From assembly GCA_003133485.1 (NCBI GenBank), contig PKXR01000116.1:1-6049 (forward strand): 6,049 nucleotides of DNA. Direction: 5' to 3'. Source of the stretch: Candidatus Dormiibacterota bacterium. Lineage in GTDB: Bacteria; Chloroflexota; Dormibacteria; UBA8260; Bog-877. The first letter of the stretch is position 1; the number at the start of each line of letters is the position of its first letter. Shown piece after piece: positions 5,041 through 6,049 of the stretch. A program made the position numbers and the translations under genes. A model generated the notes under the pieces. That model had not been told where the DNA came from, searched no databases, and saw nothing but the letters and a program-made list of their open reading frames with translations.

Positions 5041-6049
5041 GTGGAGTTCCCCATCTACGACGCTGAGAATCTGGGAGATGCGCGTCGGCTGACTAGGAGA
5101 ACGTTTCTCAAGGCATCCGCCGTCGGTGCCGCATCCGTCGCTGCGGGACCCATGCTGATGGGGGCGCGCGGCCCACAACAACAGAGCACCAAGGCGACAC
5201 TTCTCGCGGCTACTCCCAAGCGAGGCGGTACCTTGCGCGTGGGAGTCGTCGGAGGATCGTCCGCTGACTCGCTTAACGCTGAAAACGCCGTATACGATGC
5301 CGACATCTGTCGGGTCATTCAGATTAATGAGACCTTGCTTTGCTATAGCCCTCAATACGAGGTGCAGCCCGCGTTGTTGGAACGCGTCGAGTCCTCCAAC
5401 GGGGAACGAACCTGGATTCTCCACCTCCGCCACGGGATCGAATTCTCCAACGGCAAGCCCTTCACCTCTTCGGATGTTGTTTACACGCTACAGTACGTAA
5501 TTAATCCCACCAACCTCGCAGCCGGGGCTACGCGCCTGGCTGCACTGAGCAGCAGCGGCATCAAGGCTCTCGACACCTACACGGTGCAACTGACCTTCGA
5601 CGCGCCCTACTCGCCATTGGCAGATGTCCTCGCTGAGCCCGGAACTGCTGCCATCCGGGTGATCCCTCCTGGGTGGAACGTACACCACCCGATTGGAACA
5701 GGGCCGTTCAAATTCCAGAGTTTCACCCCGGGGGTGAGCAGTGTGTTCGTCCGCAATGACAACTACTGGCGGGCGCCCGAGCCCTATTTGGATGAGTTGA
5801 TCGTTGTAGACCTCACCGACGACACCGCCCGAGTCAACGCTCTGCTGAGCGGCCAGGTGGACTGTATCGAAGGCGTACCTAACAGCCAAATCCGGGTAGT
5901 CACCAGCCACTCCGGCCTGCAAGTGATCAACTCCCAGACCGGGAGTTGGAACCCCATCACGATGCGCACCGACATAGCGCCGTTCGACGACGTACGGGTT
6001 CGCCAGGCGTTTCGGCTCCTAGTCGACCGGCCCAAGATGGTTGCGGAGA
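5041..6049 (+). CDS. Tat-exported ABC transporter family 5 solute-binding protein (3' end outside window)
   Basis: This frame is open to the right edge and shows 336 residues of a typical 500-600. It is a family 5 extracellular solute-binding protein (DppA/OppA/NikA type, SBP_bac_5), the outer subunit of an ABC importer for peptides, opines, nickel or related small compounds. The N-terminus has a twin-arginine signal: TRRTFLKAS at 18-26, then a hydrophobic stretch to about 42. There is no lipobox Cys, so it is probably a Tat-exported soluble or loosely held protein. The mature part starts near GGTLRVG (62-68). Family blocks follow: PALLERVESSNGERTWILHL then RHGIEFSNGKPFTSSDVVYTL (110-150), HPIGTGPFKF (216-225), RNDNYWRAPEPYLDEL (238-253) and FDDVRVRQAFRLLVDRPKMV (315-334). 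GTG 5041 is chosen for its GGGAG site; GTG 5023 would overlap the M24 stop. Permease and ATPase genes are expected to the right. The ligand is unknown, perhaps the M24 enzyme's substrate. Confidence 0.92.
   Translation, partial: MEFPIYDAENLGDARRLTRRTFLKASAVGAASVAAGPMLMGARGPQQQSTKATLLAATPKRGGTLRVGVVGGSSADSLNAENAVYDADICRVIQINETLLCYSPQYEVQPALLERVESSNGERTWILHLRHGIEFSNGKPFTSSDVVYTLQYVINPTNLAAGATRLAALSSSGIKALDTYTVQLTFDAPYSPLADVLAEPGTAAIRVIPPGWNVHHPIGTGPFKFQSFTPGVSSVFVRNDNYWRAPEPYLDELIVVDLTDDTARVNALLSGQVDCIEGVPNSQIRVVTSHSGLQVINSQTGSWNPITMRTDIAPFDDVRVRQAFRLLVDRPKMVAE

Noticed and set aside
4996..5922. Open - strand frames (4996-5433 and 5488-5922) opposite the binding protein
   Set aside because: The + strand here carries clear SBP_bac_5 motifs and a Tat signal; the antisense frames have none.

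Overview
The window is high-GC DNA coding in the style of Actinomycetota. The evidence is G/C-ending codons, GTG and TTG starts, a complete F420-type luciferase-like oxidoreductase, and a DUF664/DinB protein of the kind common in mycothiol-producing bacteria. F420 enzymes also occur in some Chloroflexota and archaea, so the assignment is an inference. I see no rRNA, tRNA, CRISPR array, insertion sequence or phage gene.

Left part (1-2181): the 3' end of a long TPR-repeat protein on the + strand, open at the left edge. It looks like the C-terminal helical repeat region of a large ATPase-type regulator or adenylate-cyclase-like protein. Across a 283-base convergent gap it faces a small DinB/DUF664 protein on the - strand. 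Only weak hairpins lie in that gap.

Middle (2182-3429): a 423-base intergenic region lies between the divergently oriented DinB gene and a luciferase-like monooxygenase (LLM) gene. It carries two near-perfect palindromes about 100 bases apart. The LLM gene (274 aa) has no visible ribosome binding site at its most likely ATG.

Right part (3430-6049): a 397-base leader region precedes a two-gene unit. The leader holds a pair of imperfect 33-base direct repeats, a promoter-like TATAGT box, and a strong Shine-Dalgarno site before a GTG start. The first gene encodes a 399-aa pita-bread (M24/creatinase/ectoine-hydrolase-like) enzyme in which most M24 metal ligands appear to be replaced. It is directly followed, with possible start codons that overlap its stop or lie 14 bases after it, by a Tat-exported family 5 (DppA/OppA-type) solute-binding protein that runs off the right edge. 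The likely logic is uptake of a small amide- or peptide-like compound by an ABC transporter, with hydrolysis inside the cell by the M24-like enzyme. The repeats are candidate binding sites for a regulator. The substrate cannot be told from the window. GC content drops visibly in parts of this unit compared with the left part.
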